A stretch of 64,000 nt of DNA, taken from Aestuariicoccus sp032586235 (GTDB lineage Bacteria; Pseudomonadota; Alphaproteobacteria; Rhodobacterales; Rhodobacteraceae). The DNA lies in assembly GCF_032586235.1 (NCBI RefSeq), contig NZ_JAWHTD010000001.1:62001-126000 (forward strand), given 5' to 3'. Shown here one piece after another: positions 26,060-35,233 of the stretch (its first letter is position 1; each line of letters opens with the position of its first letter). The position numbers and the translations under genes are program-made. The notes under the pieces are model-generated. The model saw nothing but the letters and a program-made list of their open reading frames with translations, was not told the origin of the DNA and ran no database searches.

Positions 26060-27154
26060 ATGGATAGGATGCCCGCCTGGGCCGATGCCATCCTCGTCCC
26101 GCTCATTTCGCTGTTTCTTGCGGCGATCCTGTCGGCGCTGGTGATCCTGGCGATCGGCGAGTCGCCGTCTCAGGCCTTCTGGCTAATGGTCGATGGGGCG
26201 CTGATGCGCTCGTCGGGCTGGGGGTATACGCTCTACTACGCCACCAATTTCATCTTCACCGGCCTCGCGGTCGCCGTTGCCTTCCATGCCCGCATGTTCA
26301 ATATCGGCGGCGAGGGGCAGGCGATGATCGGCGGTCTGGGGGTGGCGCTGGTCTGTCTTTTCATCCCTTGGCCGCATTGGTCCATCGCGCTGATCGGCGC
26401 GACGCTGGCGGCGGGGCTTTTCGGTGCGGCCTGGGCGTTGATCCCGGCCTATCTGCAGGCCAAGCGTGGCAGCCACATTGTGATCACCACGATCATGTTC
26501 AACTTCATCGCCGCGGCCGTGTTGAACTACGTTCTGGTCAACCTCCTGCGGCCAGCCGGCGCGATGGACCCGGCAACGGCCAAGTTCCCCGAAGCCACCC
26601 ATCTGCCGACCTTTCAGCAGATGTTTTCCACCGCCGAAACCGCCCTGTTCCGAGGCTCGCCCGCGAATGTCAGTTTCTTCATCGCTCTGGCGGCCTGCCT
26701 GGCGGTCTGGGTGCTGATCTGGCGCACCCGGCTGGGATACGAGATCCGCGCCTTCGGCAATTCCGAAACCGCCGCCAGGTATGCCGGTATCAGCCCTGTG
26801 CGCATCACGGTCGTGGCCATGCTGATTTCCGGCGGGCTGGCGGGGCTGATGGCGCTCAACACCACAATGGGCGAGGCCGAGCGGCTGGTCATGAACGCCA
26901 CCGAGGGCGCCGGCTTCATCGGGATCGCCGTGGCGCTGATGGGGCGGTCGCATCCGCTGGGCGTGCTGCTTGCGGCGATCCTCTTCGGCTTCCTCTATCA
27001 GGGCGGGGCCGAGCTGGCGCTCTGGACGGACATCCCGCGCGAGCTGATCGTGGTCATTCAGGCGTTGGTGATCCTCTTCACCGGGGCGCTGGACAACATG
27101 GTGCGGATGCCGTTGCAAAAGCTGTTCATGGCCCTGCGCCGGAAGGGGGCGTGA
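26060..27154 (+). CDS. ABC transporter permease 1, nucleoside/sugar type
   Basis: Inner-membrane permease of 364 residues, in the BPD_transp_2 group used with BMP-type importers. About ten hydrophobic segments are seen; the ARMFNIGGEGQAMIGG and GISPVRITVVAMLISGG stretches are typical. ATG at 26060 follows GAGGAG; a second ATG lies nine bases later. The next permease begins one base before this one ends (TGATG). An upstream 33-codon ORF at 25966 is not taken as a gene. Confidence 0.92.
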   Translation: MDRMPAWADAILVPLISLFLAAILSALVILAIGESPSQAFWLMVDGALMRSSGWGYTLYYATNFIFTGLAVAVAFHARMFNIGGEGQAMIGGLGVALVCLFIPWPHWSIALIGATLAAGLFGAAWALIPAYLQAKRGSHIVITTIMFNFIAAAVLNYVLVNLLRPAGAMDPATAKFPEATHLPTFQQMFSTAETALFRGSPANVSFFIALAACLAVWVLIWRTRLGYEIRAFGNSETAARYAGISPVRITVVAMLISGGLAGLMALNTTMGEAERLVMNATEGAGFIGIAVALMGRSHPLGVLLAAILFGFLYQGGAELALWTDIPRELIVVIQALVILFTGALDNMVRMPLQKLFMALRRKGA

Positions 27155-28119
27155 TGGATCTCGACACGATTATCCAGGTTCTGGACAGCACCATCCGGCT
27201 GGCGACACCGCTGTTGCTGGCCTGCCTTGCGGGGCTCTTTTCAGAGCGCTCGGGCATCATCGACATCGGGCTGGAAGGCAAGATGCTGATCGCCGCCTTC
27301 TTCTCCGCGGCGGTCGCGTTTTCGACTGGGTCGGTCTGGCTGGGGATGCTGGCGGGCATAGCCGCGTCGCTGGCCTTGTCGGGCATCCACGGGCTGGCCT
27401 CGATCACGTTTCGCGGCAACCAGCTGATTTCCGGCGTGGCGCTGAATTTCCTAGCCAGTGGCGTGACGGTTCTGGTGGCGCAGGTCTGGTTCGGGCAGGG
27501 CGGGCGCACGCCATCGCTGATGACGGGCGGCCGGTTCGAGGGCTTGACGCTTCCGCTGGCCGAGACGCTGCGCCCTGTGCCGGTGCTGGGGCCGATCTAT
27601 GCCGACCTGATTTCGGGCCATTCGATCCTTGTCTATGTCGCCTTTCTGGCGGTGCCTTTGACATGGTGGGTCCTGTTCCGCACGCGTTACGGCCTGCGCC
27701 TGCGCGCCGTGGGCGAAGCGCCCGAGGCGGTGGATACCGCTGGCGTTTCGGTCGTAGGCCTGCGCTTTTCCGCGCTGGTCATTACCGGCGTGCTCTGCGG
27801 GCTGGCGGGGGCCTATCTGGCGACCGGGCTGCAGGCGGGCTTTGTCCGCGAGATGACCGCGGGCCGTGGCTATATCGCTCTGGCCGCGCTGATCTTTGCC
27901 AAGTGGCGGCCGTGGTACGCGCTTTACGCCTGCCTGCTCTTCGGCTTCCTGCAGGCGGTGGCGCTGCGCTATCAGAACATCGACCTGGGTGGTTTTGTGA
28001 TCCCGGTGCAGGTGATGGACGTGCTGCCCTATATCCTGACCGTCGTGATCCTGGCGGGCTTTGTCGGCAAGGCGATCCCGCCGCGCGCCGGTGGCGAACC
28101 CTATGTGAAGGAGCGCTAG
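27154..28119 (+). CDS. ABC transporter permease 2, nucleoside/sugar type
   Basis: Second permease, 321 residues and about eight to ten membrane segments. The early LFSERSGIIDIGLEGKMLIA block and the later RLRAVGEAPEAVDTAG loop are family features. Forms the membrane channel with permease 1. Its start overlaps the previous stop, and the acyl-CoA synthetase gene begins 6 bases after its end, so the operon extends beyond the importer. Confidence 0.92.
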   Translation: MDLDTIIQVLDSTIRLATPLLLACLAGLFSERSGIIDIGLEGKMLIAAFFSAAVAFSTGSVWLGMLAGIAASLALSGIHGLASITFRGNQLISGVALNFLASGVTVLVAQVWFGQGGRTPSLMTGGRFEGLTLPLAETLRPVPVLGPIYADLISGHSILVYVAFLAVPLTWWVLFRTRYGLRLRAVGEAPEAVDTAGVSVVGLRFSALVITGVLCGLAGAYLATGLQAGFVREMTAGRGYIALAALIFAKWRPWYALYACLLFGFLQAVALRYQNIDLGGFVIPVQVMDVLPYILTVVILAGFVGKAIPPRAGGEPYVKER

Positions 28120-28125
28120 GGGGAG

Positions 28126-29649
28126 ATGAACCCCGCCGTCTGGCTGCACCGCACCGCGCAGCGCTGGCCCGAGCGTCCGGCGCTGCTGGTCGGTGAGAGG
28201 GTCACAGCCGATTACGCGGGTTTCGCGGCCATGGCTGCCGCGCTGGGAAATGGCCTGCGCCAGCGGGGTATCGGCCCGGGTGACCGCGTGGCGGTCTTCA
28301 TGCAGAACGCGCCGGAGTATCTGATCGCGCTCTACGGCATCTGGTGGGCCGGGGCCGCCGCCGTTCCGATCAATGCCAAACTTCACGCCAAAGAGGCCGC
28401 ATGGATCATCGCCAATGCCCAGGCTGCGCTGGTCATCGCCGACGAACCCCATGCCGGGGCGCTCTCCTCGGTCCTGCCCGGGGACCTTGCCGTCGTCGCA
28501 ACCGGAACGCCGGACTGGGCCGCCCTGCAGGCGACCGCGTCGGACGCGCCGCCGATGGCCATGGGGCCAAAGGATCTGGCCTGGCTCTTCTACACCTCTG
28601 GCACCACGGGGCGGCCCAAAGGTGTGATGATCACCGCGGGCAATCTTCAGTCGATGACGCTTTGCTATTTCGCCGATGTCGACGAGGTGCGGGCCGAGGA
28701 TGCGATCCTCTATGCAGCGCCGATGTCGCATGGGGCGGGGCTTTATAACTTTATGCACGTGATCCGGGGCGCGCGCCATGTGATCCCCGAAAGCGGCGGG
28801 TTCGACGCTGCCGAGGTGTTGGCACTGGCCCCCAGGATCGGCCCGGTGTCGATGTTCGCGGCCCCCACCATGGTGCGTCGTCTGGTCGACGCGGCACGGC
28901 GCGCCGGGTTGGACGGCGACGGGTTGCGCACGATCGTCTATGCGGGCGGGCCGATGTACGAGGCCGATATCCTCGACGCCGTGGCCACCATGGGGCCGCG
29001 GTTCGTGCAGATCTATGGGCAGGGTGAATGTCCGATGGGGATCACCGCGCTCTGCCGCGAAGATGTGGCGGACCGCGACCACCCGCGCTGGCGCGACAGG
29101 CTGAATTCCGTGGGCCGCGCGCAAAGCGCGGTCGAGGTGGCGGTCGTCGATGCCGAGGGCCAGCCGGTGCCGCCCGGCACCAGCGGCGAGATCGCCGTGA
29201 AGGGCGCGACCGTGATGGCGGGTTACTGGCGCAACCCCAACGCCACGCAGGACACGCTGCGGCAGGGCTGGCTGATGACCGGCGACATGGGGGTGCTGGA
29301 CGCCGAGGGCTATCTGACGCTGCAGGACCGCGCCAAGGACATGATCATCTCGGGTGGGTCGAACATCTACCCGCGCGAGGTCGAAGAGGTGCTTCTGTCG
29401 CATTCCGCCGTGCGCGAGGCCGCCGTGCTGGGCCGCGCCCACCCCGAATGGGGCGAAGAGGTGGTAGCCTTTATCGCCGCCGATCCGGGCAGCGTCGACG
29501 CCGCCGCGCTGGACGCGCTTTGCCTCGACCGGATCGCGCGGTTCAAGCGGCCCAAGGCCTATGTCTTTGTCGACGACCTGCCCAAGAACAATTACGGCAA
29601 GATCCTCAAGACCGCGCTGCGGGACCGGCTGGCCGGAGGTGGGGAATGA
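28126..29649 (+). CDS. Acyl-CoA synthetase (class I adenylate-forming)
   Basis: AMP-forming acid-CoA ligase of 507 residues. The P-loop-like WLFYTSGTTGRPKGV lies near residue 160-172, YGQGECPMG near 300, and the C-terminal TGDMGV ... RAKDMIISGGSNIYPREVE block near 385-420 and the catalytic-lysine region KNNYGKILK are intact. It activates a carboxylic acid by adenylation then thioesterification; the substrate is not clear. Odd to find it between a nucleoside-type importer and nagA. Its stop overlaps the nagA start. Confidence 0.9.
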   Translation: MNPAVWLHRTAQRWPERPALLVGERVTADYAGFAAMAAALGNGLRQRGIGPGDRVAVFMQNAPEYLIALYGIWWAGAAAVPINAKLHAKEAAWIIANAQAALVIADEPHAGALSSVLPGDLAVVATGTPDWAALQATASDAPPMAMGPKDLAWLFYTSGTTGRPKGVMITAGNLQSMTLCYFADVDEVRAEDAILYAAPMSHGAGLYNFMHVIRGARHVIPESGGFDAAEVLALAPRIGPVSMFAAPTMVRRLVDAARRAGLDGDGLRTIVYAGGPMYEADILDAVATMGPRFVQIYGQGECPMGITALCREDVADRDHPRWRDRLNSVGRAQSAVEVAVVDAEGQPVPPGTSGEIAVKGATVMAGYWRNPNATQDTLRQGWLMTGDMGVLDAEGYLTLQDRAKDMIISGGSNIYPREVEEVLLSHSAVREAAVLGRAHPEWGEEVVAFIAADPGSVDAAALDALCLDRIARFKRPKAYVFVDDLPKNNYGKILKTALRDRLAGGGE

Positions 29650-30770
29650 CCCGCATCGCCTATGCCGCCGCGCGGGTCTTTGACGGGCAAAACCTGCTGA
29701 CGGACCATGCGGTCCTGTCGGAAAGCGGGATCTGCGCCGGGGTCGTTCCGGTGTCGGATGTGCCCGAGGGTTACGCCTGTCAGCGGCTTGAGGGCATGGT
29801 TCTGCCGGGTTTCGTCGATCTGCAGGTGAACGGCGGGGGCGGGGTGATGTTCAACGACGCGACCGACATCGCAGGGCTCCGCCGCATTGCCGAGGCCCAC
29901 GCGGGCACCGGGACGCTGGGCATACTGCCGACGCTGATCACCGACACGCCCGAGCGCACCACGCAGGCGATCCGTGCCGTGCGCGAGGCGCTGGCGGCGG
30001 GTGTCCCCGGTATCCTTGGCCTGCATCTGGAAGGCCCGCATCTGTCGCGCGCGCGCAAGGGCGCACATGAGGCCGCGCTGATCCGGCCGATGCAGGACAG
30101 CGATCTGCAAGAGCTTTGCGCAGCGGCGCGCGATCTGCCCAACCTCATGGTCACCGTCGCGCCGGAGGCCGCGAGCCTTGCGCAGATCGCAGCCCTGGCG
30201 GAGGCGGGCGCGCTGGTGTCGCTGGGCCACAGCGATTGCGATTACGAAACCGCCATGGCCGCTTTCGGGGCGGGCGCGCGCTGCGCCACGCATCTTTTCA
30301 ATGCCATGAGTCCCCTGACCAGCCGCGCCCCCGGTCTGGTCGGCGCGGCGCTGGATCACGGCGCGGTGGCGGCTGGGCTGATCGCCGATGGTATCCATGT
30401 GCATCCCGTTAGCCTGCGGCTGGCGCTGCGGGCCAATCGCGGGCCGGGTCGGCCCTTTCTGTTGACCGATGCGATGGCGCCGCTGGGGACGGACGACGCC
30501 TCGTTTACGCTGAACGGACGGCGCATCCGCCGGGCTGGTGGCCGCCTGACGCTGGAGGACGGCACGTTGGCCGGGGCCGATCTGACCATGACGCAGGCCA
30601 TCGGGGTGACGACCGGGCCGGTCGGCGTACCTATGGCTGAGGCCTTGGCGATGGCGACCTCGGGTCCGACAGGTCTTTTGCGCGATGCGCCGGGATTCGG
30701 GCGGTTCGAGCGCGGGCAAAGGCTTCGGGCGATCCACTGGCCGCCGGAGGGCGCGGTCGCGTCATTATGA
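29646..30770 (+). CDS. nagA: N-acetylglucosamine-6-phosphate deacetylase
   Basis: Amidohydrolase of 374 residues that removes acetate from GlcNAc-6-phosphate. Diagnostic blocks: PGFVDLQVNGGGGVMFND near residue 55, HLEGPHLSRARKGAH near 128, THLFNAMSPL near 215 and LLTDAMAPLG near 270. The catalytic aspartate is the one in LTDAM. Starts by an ATGA overlap with the synthetase gene. No N-acetylglucosamine kinase or nagB lies nearby, so whether it serves amino sugars here or a related N-acyl sugar brought by the ABC importer is open. Confidence 0.9.
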   Translation: MTRIAYAAARVFDGQNLLTDHAVLSESGICAGVVPVSDVPEGYACQRLEGMVLPGFVDLQVNGGGGVMFNDATDIAGLRRIAEAHAGTGTLGILPTLITDTPERTTQAIRAVREALAAGVPGILGLHLEGPHLSRARKGAHEAALIRPMQDSDLQELCAAARDLPNLMVTVAPEAASLAQIAALAEAGALVSLGHSDCDYETAMAAFGAGARCATHLFNAMSPLTSRAPGLVGAALDHGAVAAGLIADGIHVHPVSLRLALRANRGPGRPFLLTDAMAPLGTDDASFTLNGRRIRRAGGRLTLEDGTLAGADLTMTQAIGVTTGPVGVPMAEALAMATSGPTGLLRDAPGFGRFERGQRLRAIHWPPEGAVASL

Positions 30771-31154
30771 GGGCGAGGTTCGGGACGAAACGAGGCGCGA
30801 TATTCATCGCAGCACGAGTCGCGGATTCAAGGGCGAAGCCCGCCGCGACCAGCGCCTGCCCGTCCCGGCGGGCTGGCGCTTTGGCTGGGCAAAGCGCGTC
30901 GTTCGTTCGGTGCAATGACTTGGCTGGGATAAAGCGCACAGAACGGATCAAGCAGCGCCACCCCACGGGCAGGCGCCGGTCGCGGCTTTCGAATGTTCCA
31001 TTAACGTCGCCCCGCCCGGCAAGGACCCATCAACCGTATCCCACCAGCACCCGCCCGAAGCCCGGCAATTCGTTTGACGCCGCGCGCGCCGTGGTGGATG
31101 ACTGCACCCAACCGGATGCCCCGCATTCACCGGACCCAAGGAAAGGCACACCAA
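30771..31154. other. Gene-free stretch holding dispersed repeat copy B
   Basis: Nothing coding was recognised between nagA and the thioredoxin-like gene. The centre, 30819-30985, is the second copy of the 170-base repeat. The remaining flanks show no hairpin or promoter that I could define with confidence. Confidence 0.6.
30819..30985 (+). repeat. Dispersed 170-base repeat, copy B
   Basis: Reverse-complement relative of 12134-12302. Ends are inverted: GCCGCGACCAGCGCCTGCCCGT at about 30842 and ACGGGCAGGCGCCGGTCGCGGC ending at 30985. The interior (GGCTGGCGCTTTGGC, GGCAAAGCGCG, AGCGCCACCCC) is conserved too. It carries no ORF of its own. Confidence 0.7.
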
Positions 31155-31709
31155 ATGGCCGTCTCTCCCCCCGTGTGCGATTTCGGCTGGACCGCGCCGG
31201 GATTCCGCCTGCCCGCCACCGACGGCAAGGTCTACGCCCTGTCCGACATCGCCGGGCCGAAGGGTACGCTGGTCATGTTCATCTGCAACCATTGCCCCTA
31301 TGTGCTGGCCGTGCTCGACCGGATCGAGCGGGACGCCCGCGATCTTCAGGCCCTGGGCATTGGCGTCGCGGCGATCTGTTCCAACGATGCCGAGGCCTAT
31401 CCCGCCGACAATTTTGACAACATGGCCCGGCTGGCACTGGACCGCGGGTTCCCTTTTCCCTATCTGCACGACGCCTCTCAGGACGTCGCCCGGGCCTGGG
31501 GGGCGGCCTGCACGCCGGATTTCTTTGGCTTCAATGCCGACGGGGAGCTGCAATACCGCGGAAGGCTAGACGGCTCGGGCCGAAATCCCGCGCCCGTCGA
31601 TGCCCCGCGCGAGCTTTATGAAGCGATGCGGCAAGTGGCTGAAACCGGGCGGGGCCCGCGCGACCAGATCCCTTCGATGGGATGTTCGATCAAATGGAAA
31701 GTGACATGA
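31155..31709 (+). CDS. Thioredoxin-family protein
   Basis: Thioredoxin-like redox protein of 184 residues with the active site CNHCP near residue 48 and the AhpC/TSA-like opening WTAPGFRLPATDGKVYALSD. The motif and the conserved RAWGAACTPDFFGF segment with a second cysteine resemble the cytoplasmic 'alkyl hydroperoxide reductase/thiol oxidoreductase' group. It overlaps the next gene by ATGA. A role in thiol-dependent peroxide removal is inferred from the family only. Confidence 0.85.
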   Translation: MAVSPPVCDFGWTAPGFRLPATDGKVYALSDIAGPKGTLVMFICNHCPYVLAVLDRIERDARDLQALGIGVAAICSNDAEAYPADNFDNMARLALDRGFPFPYLHDASQDVARAWGAACTPDFFGFNADGELQYRGRLDGSGRNPAPVDAPRELYEAMRQVAETGRGPRDQIPSMGCSIKWKVT

Positions 31710-32368
31710 CCAAGACCATCGTCTTCGATCTCGACGGCACGCTGGTGCACAGCGCGCCCGACATCCACGCCGCCGTGAACCGGATGCTGGCCGATTGCGG
31801 CGAGGCGCCGCTGGATATGCCAACGGTGACCGGCTTCGTCGGCAACGGCATTCCGAATCTGGTGCGGCTGGTGATGCAGGCGCGGGACATTCCCGCCGAT
31901 GCAGAGCCCCGGATGATGCAGCTGATGGTCGACCATTACACCGCGCATCCGGCGGATCTGACGCGGCCCTATCCCGGTGTGGTCGACGCGCTGACCGCGT
32001 TCCGCGCGGCGGGCCACAGGCTGGGGGTTTGCACCAACAAGCTGCACGCGCCTTCGGTCGACATCCTTGATCAGCTGGATCTGGCACGGTTCTTCGACGT
32101 GGTGATCGGCGGCGACAGCCTGCCGGTCAAGAAGCCCGACCCGGCCCCGCTCTATGCCGCGTTCGAGGCGCTTGCGCCCGAACCGGGGCTTTACGTCGGC
32201 GACAGCGAGGTGGACGCCGCCACGGCCGAAAACGCCGGGGTAAGCTTTGCTCTGTTTACCCGGGGCTATCGCAAGACCCCGGTCGAGGCGCTGCGCCACC
32301 ACTTTGCCTTCGACGCCTTCGACGACCTGCCCGCGTGGGTCGCGCAGAACGCGGTGAGCGCCGGCTGA
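31706..32368 (+). CDS. gph: Phosphoglycolate phosphatase
   Basis: HAD-superfamily phosphatase of 220 residues. Motif I is VFDLDGTLVHS, motif II is VCTNK near residue 112, motif III lysine in VKKPDPAPL, and motif IV YVGDSEVDAATAENAG. The alpha-helical cap and overall length fit Gph, which removes the phosphate from 2-phosphoglycolate formed by oxygenase activity or DNA repair. ATG at 31706 overlaps the stop of the thioredoxin-like gene. Convergent with the LysR gene. Confidence 0.9.
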   Translation: MTKTIVFDLDGTLVHSAPDIHAAVNRMLADCGEAPLDMPTVTGFVGNGIPNLVRLVMQARDIPADAEPRMMQLMVDHYTAHPADLTRPYPGVVDALTAFRAAGHRLGVCTNKLHAPSVDILDQLDLARFFDVVIGGDSLPVKKPDPAPLYAAFEALAPEPGLYVGDSEVDAATAENAGVSFALFTRGYRKTPVEALRHHFAFDAFDDLPAWVAQNAVSAG

Positions 32369-32380
32369 CGCAGGCACGGG

Positions 32381-33316
32381 TCAGGCCCTGGCCAAGCTCT
32401 TTGCGACCTCCTGCTGCATCTTCTGAAGACCGCTTTCAAGATCGGCGATAAAGGCCCGCGCGGCCAGCGATTGCGTGGCATAGCCCGGCGTCAGAATCGA
32501 GACGCCGCTGGTGATCCGGGGCCGAAAGCGGCGCAGCGTCAGGGCCGGGTTCGCAGGGTTCTGCACGAGATAGCTGTAGGCCGTGATCATGTCGCAGACC
32601 ATATAGCACAGCCCCTCGGCCACGAATTGCAGACCCGGCAGAAAGGTGCGCAATTCCAGGTACTTGTTAAAGCGATGCCCGGTTGAATGAAAGGCTGCTT
32701 CGGTCTGGGTGGCGGTGGTGTGATCCTCGAACAGGATCGCCATAGGCTTGCCGTCGAGATCGGCGGGCGTCAGCGTCTTGCGCGCGGCCAGAGGATCGTC
32801 CTTGGCCAGCACGCAGACGCAATCCAGCGCGAAATCCGTCTGGTTGATCGAGGCGCGCGGGGCCGGGGTTTCGGCAAAGCCGATGTCGTATTGCTGCGAG
32901 GCGATCAGATCCTCGACCACCCCGGATGACCGCATGATGAGCGCCAGCTCGATCCCCGGCTTGTCGCGGGCGAATTGCGTCAGCAGCCGCGGCATGAAGA
33001 ACCCCGAGGCGGCGGGGTGACAGGCGATGCGCAGCTTGCCGGTTTCCAGCGTGCCGATGCGCGCCAGCGTTTCCTTTGTGCGGTCCAGCCGCGCCAGCAC
33101 GGCCTCGGCCTCTTCCAGAAAGAACCGCGCTTCGGGGGTCGGCGTCAGCTTGCCGTGTTCGCGCAGAAAAAGCGCAAAGCCCAACTCGTCCTCGAGCGTG
33201 GCGATCATGGTGCTGACGGCGGGCTGCGTGCGCCCCACCGTCCGCGCGGCCTGGCTGATCGAGCCGCTGCGCATGACTTCGACGAAGGTGACAAGCTGAC
33301 GGACCGAGAGGTTCAT
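32381..33316 (-). CDS. LysR-family transcriptional regulator, divergent from TRAP operon
   Basis: Regulator of 311 residues with an N-terminal helix-turn-helix (VRQLVTFVEVMRSGSISQAARTVGRTQPAVS) and an effector domain. It is divergent from dctQ with 113 bases between the starts, so it very likely controls the importer-oxidase operon. The substrate of the operon is presumably the effector. A short dyad ATCAA-A-TTGAT at 33356-33366 lies in the intergenic region. Confidence 0.92.
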   Translation of the reverse strand: MNLSVRQLVTFVEVMRSGSISQAARTVGRTQPAVSTMIATLEDELGFALFLREHGKLTPTPEARFFLEEAEAVLARLDRTKETLARIGTLETGKLRIACHPAASGFFMPRLLTQFARDKPGIELALIMRSSGVVEDLIASQQYDIGFAETPAPRASINQTDFALDCVCVLAKDDPLAARKTLTPADLDGKPMAILFEDHTTATQTEAAFHSTGHRFNKYLELRTFLPGLQFVAEGLCYMVCDMITAYSYLVQNPANPALTLRRFRPRITSGVSILTPGYATQSLAARAFIADLESGLQKMQQEVAKSLARA

Positions 33317-33355
33317 ATCAAATCCATAAACTCAGTTGATGGGTTTAAAGATATT

Positions 33356-33366
33356 ATCAAATTGAT
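33356..33366. promoter_or_regulatory. Short dyad in LysR/TRAP intergenic region
   Basis: ATCAA-A-TTGAT, a perfect 5-1-5 dyad in an A+T-rich gap between divergent LysR and dctQ starts. Candidate regulator site or promoter element; short enough to be chance. Confidence 0.4.
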
Positions 33367-33429
33367 TTTATGGTGCTTGTCCAGCGATCCTTTCTTCACC
33401 AACGCCCATAACCGGCGGAAGGGGGGATC

Positions 33430-33900
33430 ATGGACACGTTTTCGAAATATCTGCTGACCGGGCTGATCGGCATCGTCGCCCTTGGCCAGTTCGTGCAGGT
33501 GATCACGCGCTACGTCCTTCAGGTGCCCGTGATGGGGCTGGAGGAGACGATGCTCTATCCGACGGTCTGGCTTTACATGCTGGGCGCCGTCAACGCCTCG
33601 CGCGAGAACACGCATATCCGCGCGAACGTTCTGGAGATCTGGCTGACCACCGACCGGCAGCACACGATCCTCGCCATCATAGGCGAGATCATCAGCCTGA
33701 TCGTGGGCCTGTGGCTGCTGTCCTGGGCCTGGGATTACACGCGCTATGCCTGGCGGGTCTGGAAGGAAAGCCCGACCCTCTACATCCCGACCTTCTATTC
33801 CGACGTCGCGCTGGTGATCGGTATGGCGCTGATGATGATTTACACCGCCTGGCACCTCTGGGGCCACGTGCGCAAGCTTGCCGGGGAGACGGCCCAATGA
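33430..33900 (+). CDS. TRAP transporter small permease (DctQ)
   Basis: DctQ-type subunit of 156 residues with four hydrophobic helices (ILAIIGEIISLIVGLWLL is one). It partners the large permease DctM. An AAGGGGG element precedes the ATG. The operon is dctQ-dctM-dctP with no gap between the first two: the dctM start overlaps the dctQ stop. Confidence 0.92.
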   Translation: MDTFSKYLLTGLIGIVALGQFVQVITRYVLQVPVMGLEETMLYPTVWLYMLGAVNASRENTHIRANVLEIWLTTDRQHTILAIIGEIISLIVGLWLLSWAWDYTRYAWRVWKESPTLYIPTFYSDVALVIGMALMMIYTAWHLWGHVRKLAGETAQ

Positions 33901-35195
33901 TCGAGATCGCGCTTCTGGCCATTGCCGTACTGGTTCTGACGCTGACACTTGGGGTGCCATTGCCCTACTGCTTCGGGGCGGCGCTGATGGTGATGTATTT
34001 CATCGGCGACGTGACGATGAAGGGGATGATGCTCTGGGGGTTCCAGCAGTTGGGCAACCCGGTTCTGCTGGCCATTCCGCTCTTTGTGCTGGCGGGGACG
34101 ATCATGTCCGAAAGCGGGATCGCGGCGTCGCTTTTGCGTTTCGTCAATGCCTTCATCGGCCATGTGCGCGGCGGGCTTGGCGTCGTGGCGGCGGTCAGTT
34201 GCGCGGTGATCGGGGCGATCTCGGGCTCGGGCCTGACCGGCATCGCGGCCATCGGCCCGCTGCTGATCCCGGAAATGGAAAAGCGTGGCTATCCCCGCGA
34301 ATACGCCACCGCGCTGATCGCCAACTCGTCGATCCTGGGCCTGCTGATCCCGCCGTCCGTGACGATGATCGTCTACGGCTGGGTGACCGACACCTCGATC
34401 CTGGCCTGTTTCCTGGCGACGCTGGGGCCCGGCCTGCTGATCATGTTCAACTTTTCGGTGGTGAACCTGTGGATGAGCCGCAAGTTCGACCTGCATCTCG
34501 ACGACAAGCCCACCTTCAGCGAGCTGACCAGCGAGGTCACCAAGCGCGGCATCAACGCCTTCCCGGCGCTGCTGATGCCGGTGATGATCCTGGGCGGCAT
34601 CTATGGCGGGATCATGACCCCGACCGAGGCCGCGGCCCTGTCGGTGATCTATGCGATCCCGGTTGGCTTTCTGATCTACAAGGGCCTGCGGTGGGACAAC
34701 TTCCTTTCGGCTGGCAAAGAGGCCGCGACCGCCGTGGGCGCGATCATGGTAATGATCCTCTTTTCGATGATCCTGGGCCAGATGTACGTCTACGAAAGCA
34801 TCCCGCAGCAGCTGGTCAGCGCGATCTTCGGCATCACCGAGAACAAGGTCCTGCTGCTGATCATGATCAACATCCTGCTCTTCCTGGTGGGCATGGTTGT
34901 CAACGACGTGACCGCGATCATCCTGATCGCCCCGCTGCTGCTGCCGCTGATGAACGCCATCGGTGTCAGCCCGGTGCAATTCGCCGCGATCATGGGGGTC
35001 AACACGGCCATGGGGGGTGTCACGCCGCCCTATGCCTCGATCCTCTATCTCGGCGCGCGGATCGGCAATGTGAAGGTCACCAAGGTGATCCCGCCCGCCA
35101 TGATCCTCATCGTGACAGGCTATGTGCCGGTGGTCTTCCTGACCTCGCTCTGGCCCGACCTGTCGCTCTTTTTGCCGAGACTGTTCGGCTACTGA
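33897..35195 (+). CDS. TRAP transporter large permease (DctM)
   Basis: DctM-type sodium-dependent carrier of 432 residues with about twelve helices. Typical segments: AIPLFVLAGTIMSESGIA, ISGSGLTGIAAIGPLLIPEMEKRGY and the second-half GMVVNDVTAIILIAPLLLP. It moves the periplasmically bound solute inward with sodium. Starts in an ATGA overlap with dctQ; dctP follows 38 bases later. Confidence 0.94.
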   Translation: MIEIALLAIAVLVLTLTLGVPLPYCFGAALMVMYFIGDVTMKGMMLWGFQQLGNPVLLAIPLFVLAGTIMSESGIAASLLRFVNAFIGHVRGGLGVVAAVSCAVIGAISGSGLTGIAAIGPLLIPEMEKRGYPREYATALIANSSILGLLIPPSVTMIVYGWVTDTSILACFLATLGPGLLIMFNFSVVNLWMSRKFDLHLDDKPTFSELTSEVTKRGINAFPALLMPVMILGGIYGGIMTPTEAAALSVIYAIPVGFLIYKGLRWDNFLSAGKEAATAVGAIMVMILFSMILGQMYVYESIPQQLVSAIFGITENKVLLLIMINILLFLVGMVVNDVTAIILIAPLLLPLMNAIGVSPVQFAAIMGVNTAMGGVTPPYASILYLGARIGNVKVTKVIPPAMILIVTGYVPVVFLTSLWPDLSLFLPRLFGY

Positions 35196-35233
35196 CCGCA
35201 ACCCCTTTCCACATCCAACGGAGGACACCACCC

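Noticed and set aside
25966..26067. 33-codon ORF between the ATPase and permease genes
   Set aside because: It is composed largely of the two palindromes; no recognisable product.
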